Below are positions 23,150 to 33,400 of a DNA stretch of 64,000 nt, piece after piece. The notes below the pieces were generated by a model. The model had not been told where the DNA came from. It did no database searches and saw nothing but the letters and a program-made list of their open reading frames with translations. The stretch is from Tremella fuciformis (lineage: Eukaryota > Basidiomycota > Tremellomycetes > Tremellales > Tremellaceae), in assembly GCA_032768795.1 (NCBI GenBank), contig CP136495.1, forward strand, positions 64,501 to 128,500. The letters run 5' to 3'. Both the position numbers and the translations under genes were made by a program. Position 1 is the first letter of the stretch; each line of letters begins with the position of its first letter.

Positions 23150-23269
23150 GTTGTCTTCCGTTCTCGACCGTACATCATCGTGCTGTATCATGGAGTCGCA
23201 GCATATGAGCGAGATCCACGCTCGACGAACGCATCAGGGCATGCCGGCTGGGGCCCGGTGACTCGGCGA

Positions 23270-23290
23270 GAGCTCCGATGCGGGGAGCTC
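23270..23290. promoter_or_regulatory. Inverted repeat GAGCTCC-N7-GGAGCTC in a divergent promoter
   Basis: Exact 7 bp arms surround GATGCGG, and the centre contains CCG-N3-CGG. It lies midway in the 278 bp gap between the alcohol dehydrogenase (start 23149) and the lactonase-type gene (start 23428). A regulator site is a guess from symmetry and position. Confidence 0.3.
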
Positions 23291-23427
23291 ATCTTCCCGC
23301 CTCTTCCCCGGTGACGACTGCCTTGGTCCTGCTCATCTGCAACATGTACCGGTCTCGTGCCAGCTCAATCTCGCAACGCTGCCACTCTGTAGAGATCGAG
23401 TTCACATAGCAGATCAGGTAGCTCAAT

Positions 23428-24574
23428 ATGGGAGCAGTCACAGTGGATGTGTTCGCGATGCCTTGCGGATGGCTCAGCCTCCCGCGGAAGTGGCTGTTTG
23501 CTGGTGAGTCACCTCGGGATACGCATGAGCTGACCGTCTCCAGGAGAAGAGCATTCGGAAAAGCTGGACAGGTGTCCTGATTATGCCTTTCACATTCAGC
23601 ATCCCTCGGGGGTCAAGCTCATGTTCGACATGGGGTTCAACAAGGTCCGTCTCCTCTCACCAGGGCGACCTTTGGCTAAGGCTAACAAGGCTAGAGGCTC
23701 AGTGACTACTCAAAGGCTCTCCAGGAGGATGTCTCGATCGTGACACCGGAAGTGTGCTTGCCCATGTGGAGGAGGGCGAAGCCTGATGACAGGTACCTCA
23801 AGACGCGGCAGACATCCTGCGTTCTGGGAAGATCGAGACGTCCGATATCGATGCGATCATCTATTCTCATCTGCACTGGGACCACATCGTGTGTCTCCGT
23901 GATATGTTGTTGAGCTGACGGTCAAGGGAGATCCTAGACTCTTCCCGCGTGCCGAGGTCGTCGTCGGCCCTGGGGCTAAAGCTGCCGCATACCCCGGCTG
24001 GCCTGAGCGAGATGGCCCATTCATGACCTACTGCTTCCACCCTCCATCAGGCAAGGTCAGGGAGATGTCCTACGACAATGACATTTGGACGTCTTGGGGC
24101 CCATTCGAGCGGGTGCACGACTACTTTGGCGATGGCAGCTTTCTGCTGGTCGATACACCAGGCCATATGCCCGGTCATCTTGGAGCTCTGGCACGGACAG
24201 GCGAAGACGAGTGAGTCCAGGCCATTCAGCTAGGCCGGGGAGTCTGGCTGAATGAGAGATACGTGTTCATGGGCGGCGATGTATGCCACGCACGGCACTT
24301 CTTCTCGCCGTGCTGTGGTTCTGGGTGGGACATTGGCACAACATACGGCCCTGGACCGACCACTTCGATGCATGCAAAGCCCTCGGAAGCTCGGGACAGT
24401 ATATCCAAAGTGGCGTTGGCGCACAAGATGGACAATGTTTTGGTAGCTATAGCGCATGATCCTGCTTTGGAAGGGATCATACCCGAGTTCCCAGACAAAC
24501 TCAATGGCTGGCGAGAAAGAGGGGACAAGGCCAAGACTGAGGAGAGGGGAGCTATGCTGGAACCGAGACGTTGA
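23428..24574 (+). CDS. Metallo-beta-lactamase-fold hydrolase, lactonase-like
   Basis: This gene becomes visible only after splicing. Exon 1 (MGAVTVDVFAMPCGWLSL) is joined by a 40 nt intron to a block ending KLMFDMGFNK. The metal-binding signature SHLHWDH (H-x-H-x-D-H) lies near 23870. Further ligands are in DTPGHMPGHLGAL and GGDVCH, and a late AIAHDP gives the last His. This order matches N-acyl homoserine lactonase-like hydrolases with a two-metal site. About 300 residues; no signal peptide. Next to aromatic catabolic enzymes it may hydrolyse a lactone or ester intermediate; that role is inference. A short intron near 23895-23930 is probable. Confidence 0.8.
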
Positions 24575-24785
24575 TAGGCGGTGCGGATCGTTCAGTTCAT
24601 ACAAACAGTTTCGTCATGCATGTTCTGCGAAGGGCTCCTTCCCGCAGAGCCCCGCCTTGTGCATATCCGCTGGTTCCGCCCGTTACCCGGGCACAGTAGG
24701 CTTGATAAGATGCGCTAAGCTATTTATGCGATATACATGTCATCTCACAGTAGCCCTACCACGATTCCGCACATTTTACCCCTCC

Positions 24786-25999
24786 ATGTCTTCCAGTCGC
24801 CCGATCAAGATAGACGTGCACGCGCACATCGTGCCCCCCAAGTTCAGAGAGGCTCTACTGGCTTTTGGAGGTGATCCGGCCGGCTGGCACATTCCGTAAG
24901 TGATCTGGGTATCACCCGGCGCCCATTCTGACCGTCGCGCCAGTGAATGGACTCCTGAAGCTGCCATCGAAGTTCAGGATGAGCTCAAGATAACTACATC
25001 GGTCTTGAGCGTCACATCGCCGGGTTCGCACACATTCAGCAAGAGCCCAGAGACCACTGACGCAGATAGGCTGCCTCTTCCTCGACCGAGAAGGAAACCG
25101 CGAGCTTGCGCGAGAGTGCAACCTCTACGCGTCCAGTGTCCGAGAAGCCCACCCAGACCGCTTTGCCTTCTACGCGACACTGTCCAACCCCGCCGAAGAC
25201 ATGGATGGCTGTCTGGCCGAGATGCGTTACGCCTTGGACACTCTGAACGCCGACGGTGTCTGCCTTTTTACTCAATACGATGGACTGTACCTTGGTCATC
25301 CGACGTGAGTGGATCATTCAAGAGCGGCCATACATATGCTGATGCCGCTGCAGGTTTGAGCCCCTCTGGGCAGAGCTTGACCGACTCGCAACGACAGTCA
25401 TCATCCATCCGACCCCGCCTCAAGGCTACAAACCTATGCCCGAACAGAAGTACTGCCCGTGCCCCGCCTTTGACTTTCCCCACGAGACGACCAAGACAGT
25501 GAGTCCTCAGTCCTATAGATCTACTCTGATTGTACAGGTCTCGGACCTCATCATGTCTGAGCGCCGATCGCAATACTCGAAGGTGAATATTGTCCTGTGT
25601 CATGGAGGGTGAGTCTTGTCAGGCGTTTGTGTCAACTCGCATCTAACTCAGCAAAGAGGGACTATACCCTTCCTTGCCGACAGGATCGCATTCACGACAT
25701 CCGCCCCCGCGCTCAAAAACCCGACGTCGCCCGATCAGGTGATCAAAGGCTTCAAGTCATTCCACTACGACACTGCGCTCGTTGGGACGTCGCCCGCCTT
25801 TGACTGCACCAAAGCATTCGTCCCCGAAGACAAGCTCGTGATTGGCAGTGATCACCCGTATGCTGTCCGAGAAGGCATGGTGGCATTCAGCAGGGCGGTA
25901 GACGAGCGGCTAGGCGGGGATGAGAAGCAAATGGTCTGGGAGAACAATGCCAAAGCATTGTTTCCCCGCTTGGCGGTATGGTCTCAGTCTACCCTTTGA
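24786..25999 (+). CDS. Amidohydrolase-family decarboxylase, 6-methylsalicylate decarboxylase-like
   Basis: Exons join to roughly 320 residues of an ACMSD-type metal-dependent decarboxylase. The first metal motif is KIDVHAHIVPP at residues 7-17. The following block GGDPAGWHIP, then EWTPEAA, and the Ser-Val-Thr stretch SVLSVTSPG resemble fungal 6-methylsalicylate decarboxylases as I remember them. Further ligands are in IIHPTPP and VLCHGG, and the catalytic Asp is in IGSDHPYAV. Such enzymes remove the carboxyl group of a phenolic acid without oxygen. In this cluster that would feed a phenol such as m-cresol into the route to gentisate. A degraded copy of the last 160 bp of this gene lies at 42418-42580. 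2,6-Dihydroxybenzoate-type activity is the alternative. Confidence 0.8.
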
Positions 26000-27263
26000 C
26001 CCGTTCGGTCCGAATGTATGAGCAGCAAGTCCGCCAATACACCTCCAGAGTCATAAGGGTGAGCCTCACGGTTCATGAATGAAGGCAAGAGACCCTTCCG
26101 TTCCGCTCAGATGACACGGTCTGGCGTGCTTGCTTGCCAGTTGTCATTATGAACATCGCCACTCTTTGCATTTGCCTCCCCACCCTTCTCCCTACGGCGA
26201 CCTCCCGTCTTTGCCTCCCTGGTCTCTGTTTTCCTCCTCCGACGCTTGCCTGTCGTTCTCTTCTAAGCTTTGTGCACCACAGTCGCCGAAGCTTGGCACG
26301 AAGGAAACATCACTATCTCCCTTGAGCGAACACTCGGCGCAGCAGGTCTCCAACTCACAGACTTGCGCAATTTGGACATGCTCGGGCCGGCTCGCGCACC
26401 ACACAATTTCTTCGGCTACGTCCTCACCTGTCACTTTCGCGAGTCAGAATAAGATTTTCGTACCGCCGACATGCAACGCAGAACTCACATGGCTCTTGAC
26501 CGGCGTATACAGCATCGGCGGCGGTCTTGTCTCCTCGGAAACGGACGACAGAGAATTCAGTCTCGACCAAGCCTGTCATGAGTCCACATGTGATCAGACG
26601 CCAAAGCGTCAACTGACCAGGTTGGATCTCGCACACCCGAATGTTGGTGTTGACCAGTTCTCGTAGGAGACTGCCGTTGAAAGCACTGACAGCTGCTTTG
26701 GTCGCACAGTATATACCCCCTTGAAATGTCAGCCTCCTCGTTCTATCGTCGAAGGCTTCGTGTACCCCCGGCGTACGACTCTCTCCCAGCGATCGAACCG
26801 AGGTTGATGATCATCTAAACTGTCAGAGTCAAAGATACAAGTATAGCTCCAGCGCTCACGCCCGAGTCGGCTTTCTTCATTTCCTTGACGACCAGCTGGG
26901 TGAGATGGATCAAACCGACCACTAGAACCATCAGCGGGAGGGTCGGCTTGCCGTTGAATCACGTACCATTGGTAGAAAACATCACATCAATGTCCGCGTC
27001 GGCTGCGGGCCCATGATCAGTCGCTTGTTGTGATAGGCAAGAGAGCTCTGATACGTACCAATATCTACCAATCATGTCAGCATAGTTTGTCCCGCAAGCA
27101 GATCAGTGGACTAACCTCCAATCGGCTCTCGACCCTTGACGAGACCGGCGTTGTTGACCAGGCTGCACTTGTCAGAAGCGACTCAATCTACGTATACCCA
27201 CAAATCAATCTTGGTTCCCCGCAGCTTCCCCATGATCGCATTCAGCTCCAACCGGCTGCTCAT

Positions 27264-27392
27264 TATCACGAACATACATTAGGGGGCATGCAGTCATAAC
27301 GTCCTGTAAAAGGCTCAATATCAAGCTCGGTAGGAACCGGCTTGATCCCCCTATAAGCGTACCTAATCTGAACTACATACTGGATCATGACA
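27264..27392. repeat. Terminal direct repeat, left copy (129 bp)
   Basis: This copy is identical to 27685-27813. Outer edge TATCACGAAC follows target duplication CTCAT; inner edge is GGATCATGACA. Confidence 0.9.
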
Positions 27393-27422
27393 GTCGCCCC
27401 CCGGTTATAGGCGACGTCCTCG

Positions 27423-27521
27423 TTGGCTCTATGGCCTGAATTGGCTCTTTGGCCCTGGATGATTGGCTCTTTGGCCGTGGACAATTGGCTCTTTGGCCCT
27501 GAATATATGGCTCGGAGGCCT
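27423..27521. repeat. Degenerate 22 bp tandem repeats inside the element
   Basis: About four units of TTGGCTCTTTGGCC plus a variable 6-8 bp tail start at 27423, 27441, 27463 and 27485, with a decayed fifth unit. They make up a third of the element interior. Confidence 0.8.
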
Positions 27522-27588
27522 TGTGGTAGACTAGTATTTTCTCGTAACTAACAACTACATAATGGTACGCTTCTGAACCGAAACCTTG

Positions 27589-27652
27589 CTTGGCTTTAGC
27601 CAAGAGTTTCCAAGCCAGGTACCTCCGAATACGACTGAAGCATTCAGTCGTA
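27589..27652. other. Two perfect hairpin-forming inverted repeats inside the element
   Basis: CTTGGC-TTTA-GCCAAG occupies 27589-27604. TACGACTGAA-GCA-TTCAGTCGTA occupies 27630-27652, with 10 bp perfect arms. They lie between the tandem repeats and the right terminal repeat, where a structured RNA signal could sit if the element is transcribed on the minus strand. Confidence 0.6.
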
Positions 27653-27684
27653 ATCGAACGTCTGACCCGTTGAGCTTGATATAC

Positions 27685-27813
27685 TATCACGAACATACAT
27701 TAGGGGGCATGCAGTCATAACGTCCTGTAAAAGGCTCAATATCAAGCTCGGTAGGAACCGGCTTGATCCCCCTATAAGCGTACCTAATCTGAACTACATA
27801 CTGGATCATGACA
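27685..27813. repeat. Terminal direct repeat, right copy (129 bp)
   Basis: This copy is identical to 27264-27392, and its outer edge abuts the second CTCAT (27814-27818). It carries the foreign codons read through from the broken SDR. Confidence 0.9.
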
Positions 27814-28143
27814 CTCATGTCTGCCTGGACGACGATGACCTTGCTGGCTGCACCCGCGTTTTGGCGAGCTTCCTCGCATTGCGCTTTCACTTCTTCCAGC
27901 TTGTCCAACCTTCGTGCCACTAGGATGACATTGGAGCCGGCTTTGGCGAATAGTACAGCGGTGGCAGCGCCAATACCGGACGAGGCGCCCGTCACCAGGG
28001 CTTTCTTGTCAGTTCTTGGCCTCGCTTGACTTTTCGACACGACTCACCGGTCTTTCCTACGAGGCTGGAACAGTCAGCAAACTCGGACAGACGTTTGAAC
28101 AGCCCTTTGCGACTCACCGGGCCGTGCTGAATATGCCGGTCAT

Positions 28144-28478
28144 GACCAGAACGAGCAGAATACGGCTTTGTCAGTGTCTAGCCTCTTTGGCTGAGAGGAG
28201 CCGATCGTAGCAGTATGTACAGTATGTGCTGGACCCGAATTTGAGGCTCCGCGGGGCGAAGTGAGCATTCTCATTCAGTCCCGCAGTACATCGGAGCGGC
28301 GGAAGTCAGCTCCGCAGCCCCGCACTGCAGGCGAGGAGAAAGGCGCTCCTCATGCTCATGCAACCGCTATGCATGAGAGCATTCTAGTCTTCTGAGCGGG
28401 CATCCGCATAAGGCTAGCGGGACCGCCCCCCCTCTCCCTCCAACTTCTCGTCTCAATTTACCCCCCGACAAAGTCAGT
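28144..28478. promoter_or_regulatory. Divergent promoter of the broken SDR and the HpcH/HpaI aldolase
   Basis: This 335 bp gap contains an inverted repeat CGGAGC-N11-GCTCCG at 28292-28314, with another CGG inside the spacer. A C-rich tract sits just before the aldolase start. No gene is seen. Confidence 0.45.
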
Positions 28479-29519
28479 ATGTCCGCAGCACCTGCAGCTC
28501 TGCTTGCCGCTCGTCAGTCGGCGATCACCAACCAGTTGAAACAGAAGCTCGACGAGGGTAAATTGACGCACGCGTTTCAGGTCAAGATCATCGACAATGT
28601 TGAGATCGTCTACTACGCCAAGATTGCCGGATTCGATTCTATTGTGGTCGACCTAGAGCACTCCAGCTACGGTCTCCGAGAGGCGAATCAGATTTGCGTT
28701 GTCGCCCTGCAATCAGGGTGAGTCGTTGGCAACTGCCTGACGAGTCAGCCAAGGCTGAGACGCAGTATCACTCCCGTGGTGCGTGTTCCCGCCAATGCCC
28801 CAGAGTGGATCTCCAAGTGCCTCGATGGCGGGGCTCAAGCCGTCATTGTCCCGCATGTCAACTCGGTGGCGGAAGCCAAGGCAGTCGTCAGCGCCGCCCG
28901 TTTCGCCCCGCACGGCGAGCGATCCGCTACCGTAGGCATGCCCGCTCTGGGCTACGAAGCAGTTCCCCCGAGATTTGGCAATGAAGCGGTCAATGAGCAG
29001 ACCATGGTCATTTGCATGATCGAGACTGAAGCGGCCTTGGCCGTGGTAGAGTGAGTAGCCTCTAACCTTCGAAAAGGATGGGAGACCCTAACAGACAAGT
29101 GACATTGCAGCTGTGGAGGGTGTCGACATGCTCTTGATCGGCAGCGCCGACATGACGCAAGAGCAAGTCTTAGTCATAGCGCTCTCAGGGGGCTGACACC
29201 CACAGCATGGGTATACCTTCCGAGTGGGACAACCCACGCCTGCTGGAAGCCTACACCAAGGTGGCAAGTGCATGCGAGAAGGCGTCAGTCAACGGCCGCC
29301 AAGTGAAGCTCGGCATGGCGGGACTAGGGTAGGCTTTCATGCGCAGCTGCTTCTTAGGTCATTGACCATACCAGTGCCCGTCCCGACCTGATTGAGAAGA
29401 TCGCTCGGAGCAGCCCGGCGGCACGATGGTCTATGGCTACGGCGGACAATGGCACACTGTTGGCGGGGATGAAGCAGGCGGCGGCGAAATGGAACGCGCT
29501 CAGCCAGAGCATCGTTTGA
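28479..29519 (+). CDS. HpcH/HpaI-family aldolase
   Basis: This is a class II pyruvate-type aldolase of about 280 residues in four or so exons. Family blocks in order are VDLEHSSYGL (substrate and metal region), RVPANAPEWISKCLDGGAQ, VIVPHVNSV, a metal-ligand Glu in MIETEAAL and GVDMLLIGSADM, and then after an intron the MGIPSEWDNP motif seen in several fungal members. These enzymes cleave or form 2-oxo-4-hydroxy acids, releasing pyruvate or glyoxylate-type products. In this cluster it could act on a late ring-cleavage product, in parallel with the RraA-type enzyme. It is divergent from the disrupted SDR and convergent (46 bp) with the Dabb gene. Confidence 0.85.
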
Positions 29520-29565
29520 TCGAAGAACCGAGCAATGGCCACAAATGTTATGCATGCTGTCACAG

Positions 29566-30071
29566 CTATGGAAGCTCAAAGTCGTAAGCAAGAACACCTG
29601 CAAGATTAGCATGCTGGCCAGAGGCCAGAAGTGCTGGCGCAGTGCCGCTCACTTTCCACGTTCGGCTTGACGTATTTGGCCACCGTGCTGATATGCGCTT
29701 CCGAGACAGCGTACGTCTGCAATGTCTCGGGGCTGGAAAAGACAGAGTAGAGACCTGAGCAGTCAGAAGGGTCAAAGAGGTAATCTCACAGCGCACCCCA
29801 GTCATAACCTTGAGTCCGAGCGTCGAGGTGCGGAGGCCCCAAGTGCATCTGTGACAATCTCAGCTTCCTGTGCCGACCGGAGCACTCACGATCTCAGCAC
29901 CCGGACACTGCTTCAGGTGCTCTATCTCCCTTTTTGCAGCTGCCAGGGCCGCCTCGACCTGGGCAGGCGATCCAGTAGGCCGAAGGAGCTTGTATAGCAC
30001 AATGTGGACGACTTCTGTCACAATCTGAGTATATCCCTCCAGGCCTCGATCACGCTGTACTCACTCCCCAT
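29566..30071 (-). CDS. Small Dabb (stress-responsive A/B barrel) domain protein
   Basis: Four small exons give about 105 residues. ATG at 30071 (MGK) joins across an intron ending GTGACAG to VVHIVLYKLLRP, the first strand of the ferredoxin-like barrel. Then come AALAAAKREIEHLK, MHLGPPHLDARTQGYDWG, LYSVFSSPETLQTYAVSEAH and the terminal VLAYDFELP. Dabb and related dimeric barrels are found as small partners or tailoring proteins in polyketide and aromatic pathways, and as stress proteins. Its place at the right end of the aromatic module hints at a role there, but the reaction is unknown. The first exon is only a few codons and is the least sure part. Confidence 0.7.
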
Positions 30072-30475
30072 CCTGTCTCTTGTCTCGTGTCTCTTGTTGC
30101 CCAGCAATCGTATGCGCACTCCTGCAAGAGACGAACAAGAGCAGGTTTCGACGCGGTGAGGTGTCTGTCATCCGAGCAAACCAGAGGTGAGTGCGGGGCA
30201 AAACTCCGCGGCGGCTCATGGAGCGGTGACAAGACAGCAACGGGAGTAAGGTGGTGCCTTAGGGGGCAACAGGATCCTCGACCACACTGCGCGCAGAGCA
30301 AGGCGCCAAGCGTGACCCCTGCATACAGTGACGGTGCAATGTCACACGCAAAAATGATTCCTGGCCCATGCAATTGTTGCATTTTTAGAGTGTCTCGGAA
30401 GGCTGCATGGGCATGGGAACAAGAGGGACGATCTACATAATGCGCCGAAGCCTGAAAGCACACGTCGTCAATCGC
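30072..30475. other. Intergenic region, no gene seen
   Basis: This 404 bp stretch holds the upstream region of the Dabb gene and the 3 prime flank of the 5-oxoprolinase gene. Short open frames on both strands have no family features. Confidence 0.5.
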
Positions 30476-33400
30476 CTAATTCGTATGCTGCATCTCCCTC
30501 CTAGCTGTTGGACCACCGTTCGCGACAAAGGTGCTTGCCTGCTTGTGTTTGAGATCTACAGCTGGAGCCTTACCTACCGGACCCCAGCCCCCGCCACCAG
30601 CGGTGAGGATGACGATACGGTCTGCAGAGTCAGCACCTGCCATCGTTGCGGATACGGCAGGCTGCCCACCATTGGCATTGACTTGAACCGTGTTCTTGCT
30701 TCCAAAGTTCACAGTTCTCGTGGTACCCTGGGAGGTCTTGGTCACCCAGAGGTTCAGACCGGGCTTAGCATCTTCGCCACCGGCCATACCGTATGGCGAG
30801 AACACTCTTCGCTCGGACAGCATACCCGCCGTCAGTGCGCGTCGGAACTGATACTCTCGAACCAGACCGTCACCGCCCCTGTGTTGTCCTGCACCGCCTG
30901 AATTGGGTCGCAGATGATATCGGCGGATGATGACAGGACATCTCCGCTCCATGACTTCGATGTCGGTGATGCGGGTGTTGCTCATGTGCCTTGCAGTGTT
31001 AGGACTCGCTGATCTGCATCTATTGGAAAACGGTCGACTCACGTATGCGACCCGCTTCGGCCTTCCCATGTCGGTCCAGCGCCCACGCCGCCTCCAAGTG
31101 TCTCGTAGAAGCCCCACGACTTGCCGTCGGGGTCGTCGTAGCCGAAGGTAAAGTTGTTGACGCACCCATGAGACGCGCCGCAAGCCTGGAACGCCTTCAG
31201 GACAACATCGGTGATACGCTGAGTCGTGGTGCCATTGCCTCCGGCCCTCATCCGTCAGCTCTACAGGAGCGAGTTCAATCATACAAATGACTTGCACTGC
31301 CGCGTCAAAGCTGGGCTTCAGGATAGACCCTTCCGGCAGCTTCAATGTGATTGGCTCCAAACATCCGTGATTCAACGGAATCTCTGATCCAAGCATACAC
31401 CTCAGAGCATAGATGGTCGCCGAGTTACAGGTCGCCGGAGGAGCATTTGACGGCCCATAGACCTCGGGACCTGTTCCGTCCCAGTCGAACACAGCATTTC
31501 CTGTATCTCTGTCGATGTCTACCCGAAGGCAGATGGGTGTTCCATCGTCCATGTGGTCGACCGCGACCAGTGGCTTGCCCTCATTCTTGCGCCGGTACGT
31601 CTTGAGCAGGTCCCGTACTGCGGTGGCGGCAGTTTCCTGTATCGCACGCATGTACATCTGCACGATTGGCAGACTGTATTGCTTGACTAGCTCTTGCACC
31701 AAGTTGACGCCTTTGTTGCTGCTCATTCAGCGACGATGCTTGTTGGAGCGATGGTCATGCTGAGAACAACGACATACCACGCGGCTATCTGAGCCTTGAG
31801 GTCCGAGATGTTGTCTGCCAGGTTCCGAGTCCCGTGGTTGTGCTTGGCAGGCTCGTCGACCAGCAATCGGGTTATACCCTCCTCGTCAAAGACGCCATCC
31901 GAGACGATCTTGTGGGTCACGATGGCAGCGCCTTCATCGTTAATGCTTCGAGCAGTGGCTGGCATCGAGCCTGGTGTGATCCCCCCAATATCGGCGTGAT
32001 GCCCTCTGGCGGCAGTCCCTATCGTTCAGCTGAAACTGAAGCAGTTGCTCAAGCAAGAGACATACAGAAAATGATGTTCCTGCCCTCGGCGTCAAAGACG
32101 GGAGTGACAATGGTGATGTCGGGCAAGTGTGTACCGCCAGAGATCGGATGGTTGGCGACGAGAACGTCCCCAGCTTTCAGCTTGCCGCGCCAATGCTCCG
32201 CCTGCCAGATGACCGCAAACTGCATAGAGCCAAGCATGGCCGGTACATGAGGAGCGTTGGCCACAAGTCGGCCTTCCGGGTCGAACAAAGCGCACGAGTA
32301 GTCGACCCTCTCTTTGATGTTGACTGACACGGCCGTCTTCTGCAACGAGTGGCCCATCTGCTCGGAGATGGACATGAACCGGTGCCCAAATATGGAAAGC
32401 TGTACCGGGTCGATCACACCCTCGTCCGCATCGACCTTGGGCCTGCCGGGAACAGTGATGACGTAGATGGAATCGGTGACAAGTACCTCGGCCTCAGGCT
32501 GCACGACGATAGTGGATGTCTTGTCCACGAGGATAGCAGGCCCGGACAAAGTCGAACCTGTCGGCAGTACGTCGGTGTTGTACAGGGCCGTGTCGACCCA
32601 TCCCACCTTGTCGAAGTAGACCTTGGTCGTTTCGCCTATCTCAGGGGTCGTTTGCTGGGATAATGCCGTCTGGATCTGTGCCGAAGGCTGAGCCTCGGGC
32701 GCAGAAGAGCCAATGCGTGAGGTGACTCTCACGCGCAGGTCGTCCACCATGACAGCTCGGCCCGTGGGAGAGAAGCCAAACTGTTGGTGATGTTCCGCTT
32801 TGAAAGCGGCTGCCCAGTCTCCGTCAGTCGGCTCAGGAATCATGAGGTTGGCGTCCGCCCCATCATATCGCATGTTGAGGTAGCGCTCGGTCAGCAAGAC
32901 GTGACCGTCGCCCACTGTCGAGTAGCCCTCAAGATTGCGCTCGGAGATCTCTCGCAACGCTTCGAGGCGCGGGTTGAACCGTTCATAATCGGCCGTTGTG
33001 CCGGCAAAGCTTTCCTGAGATTCGTCGACCACGTCGGCAAGCGCAATTCCATACGCAGACAGGACGGAGGCCGACTTGTGGACGAGCACCTTTCTGATCC
33101 CCAATGCCGTCGCAACGTCGCAGGCCGTCTGCCCACCCGCGCCGCCAAAAGTGGCCAGATTGTGGGATGCTGTCTCGTGACCTCGGGATTCGCTCAGAGT
33201 CCGGATCGGAGTACACATGGTCTCGCAGGCAATCTGCAAGAAGCCCATGGCGATCTCTTCGGGACTCTTGGAGCCGCCCGTGTCGGCATTGATTCGGCTA
33301 GCCAGTTCGTTGAATTTGGCGGTTACGATTTCAGTGTCGAGCGGGAGATTTTCATTGGGCCCGAAGATGTTAGGGAAGAAAGACGGCACGAGACGTCCAA

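Larger units (their letters stand above)
27264..27813. mobile_element. 550 bp miniature LTR-type (TRIM-like) element
   Basis: Two direct repeats of 129 bp (27264-27392 and 27685-27813) are identical base for base and bracket a 292 bp interior with no coding capacity. The flanks carry CTCAT on both sides (27259-27263 and 27814-27818), and removing the element plus one CTCAT restores the SDR frame. A 5 bp duplication and terminal direct repeats fit integrase-mediated insertion of a non-autonomous LTR retroelement. On the minus strand the repeat starts TGTCATG and a G-rich tract precedes the downstream copy, suggesting minus orientation. Ends are TG...TA rather than TG...CA. I could not match a primer-binding site from memory. 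Identical repeats imply recent insertion. Confidence 0.8.
26263..28143 (-). pseudogene. SDR (YdfG-like 3-hydroxy acid dehydrogenase type) disrupted by an inserted element
   Basis: The intact ancestor was an SDR of about ten exons. Exon 1 starts at 28143 and splices to LVGKT, then ALVTGASSGIGAAT, the cofactor motif. The frame runs through VVQADMS and is then interrupted at 27814 by a 550 bp element. Beyond it the same exon resumes, followed by LVNNAGLVKGREPIG, a 6 nt micro-exon near 27050 that supplies residues DI, then DIDVMFSTN, IINLGSIAGRES, the catalytic YCATK and TGEDVAEEIVWC. Read-through into the element reaches a stop after about 40 foreign codons, removing the active site. The 3 prime end near 26263 is uncertain. 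The gene lies within the aromatic module, so loss may matter if not backed up elsewhere. Confidence 0.8.

Noticed and set aside
27264..27813. DNA transposon (MITE) explanation for the element
   Set aside because: The terminal repeats are direct, not inverted, and span 129 bp. Only weak inversion of the outer 7 bp is seen, so an LTR-type origin fits better.
27266..28040. Two proteins sharing the same 40-residue C-terminus
   Set aside because: The shared end is the translation of the 129 bp terminal repeat of the inserted element, not a protein domain.
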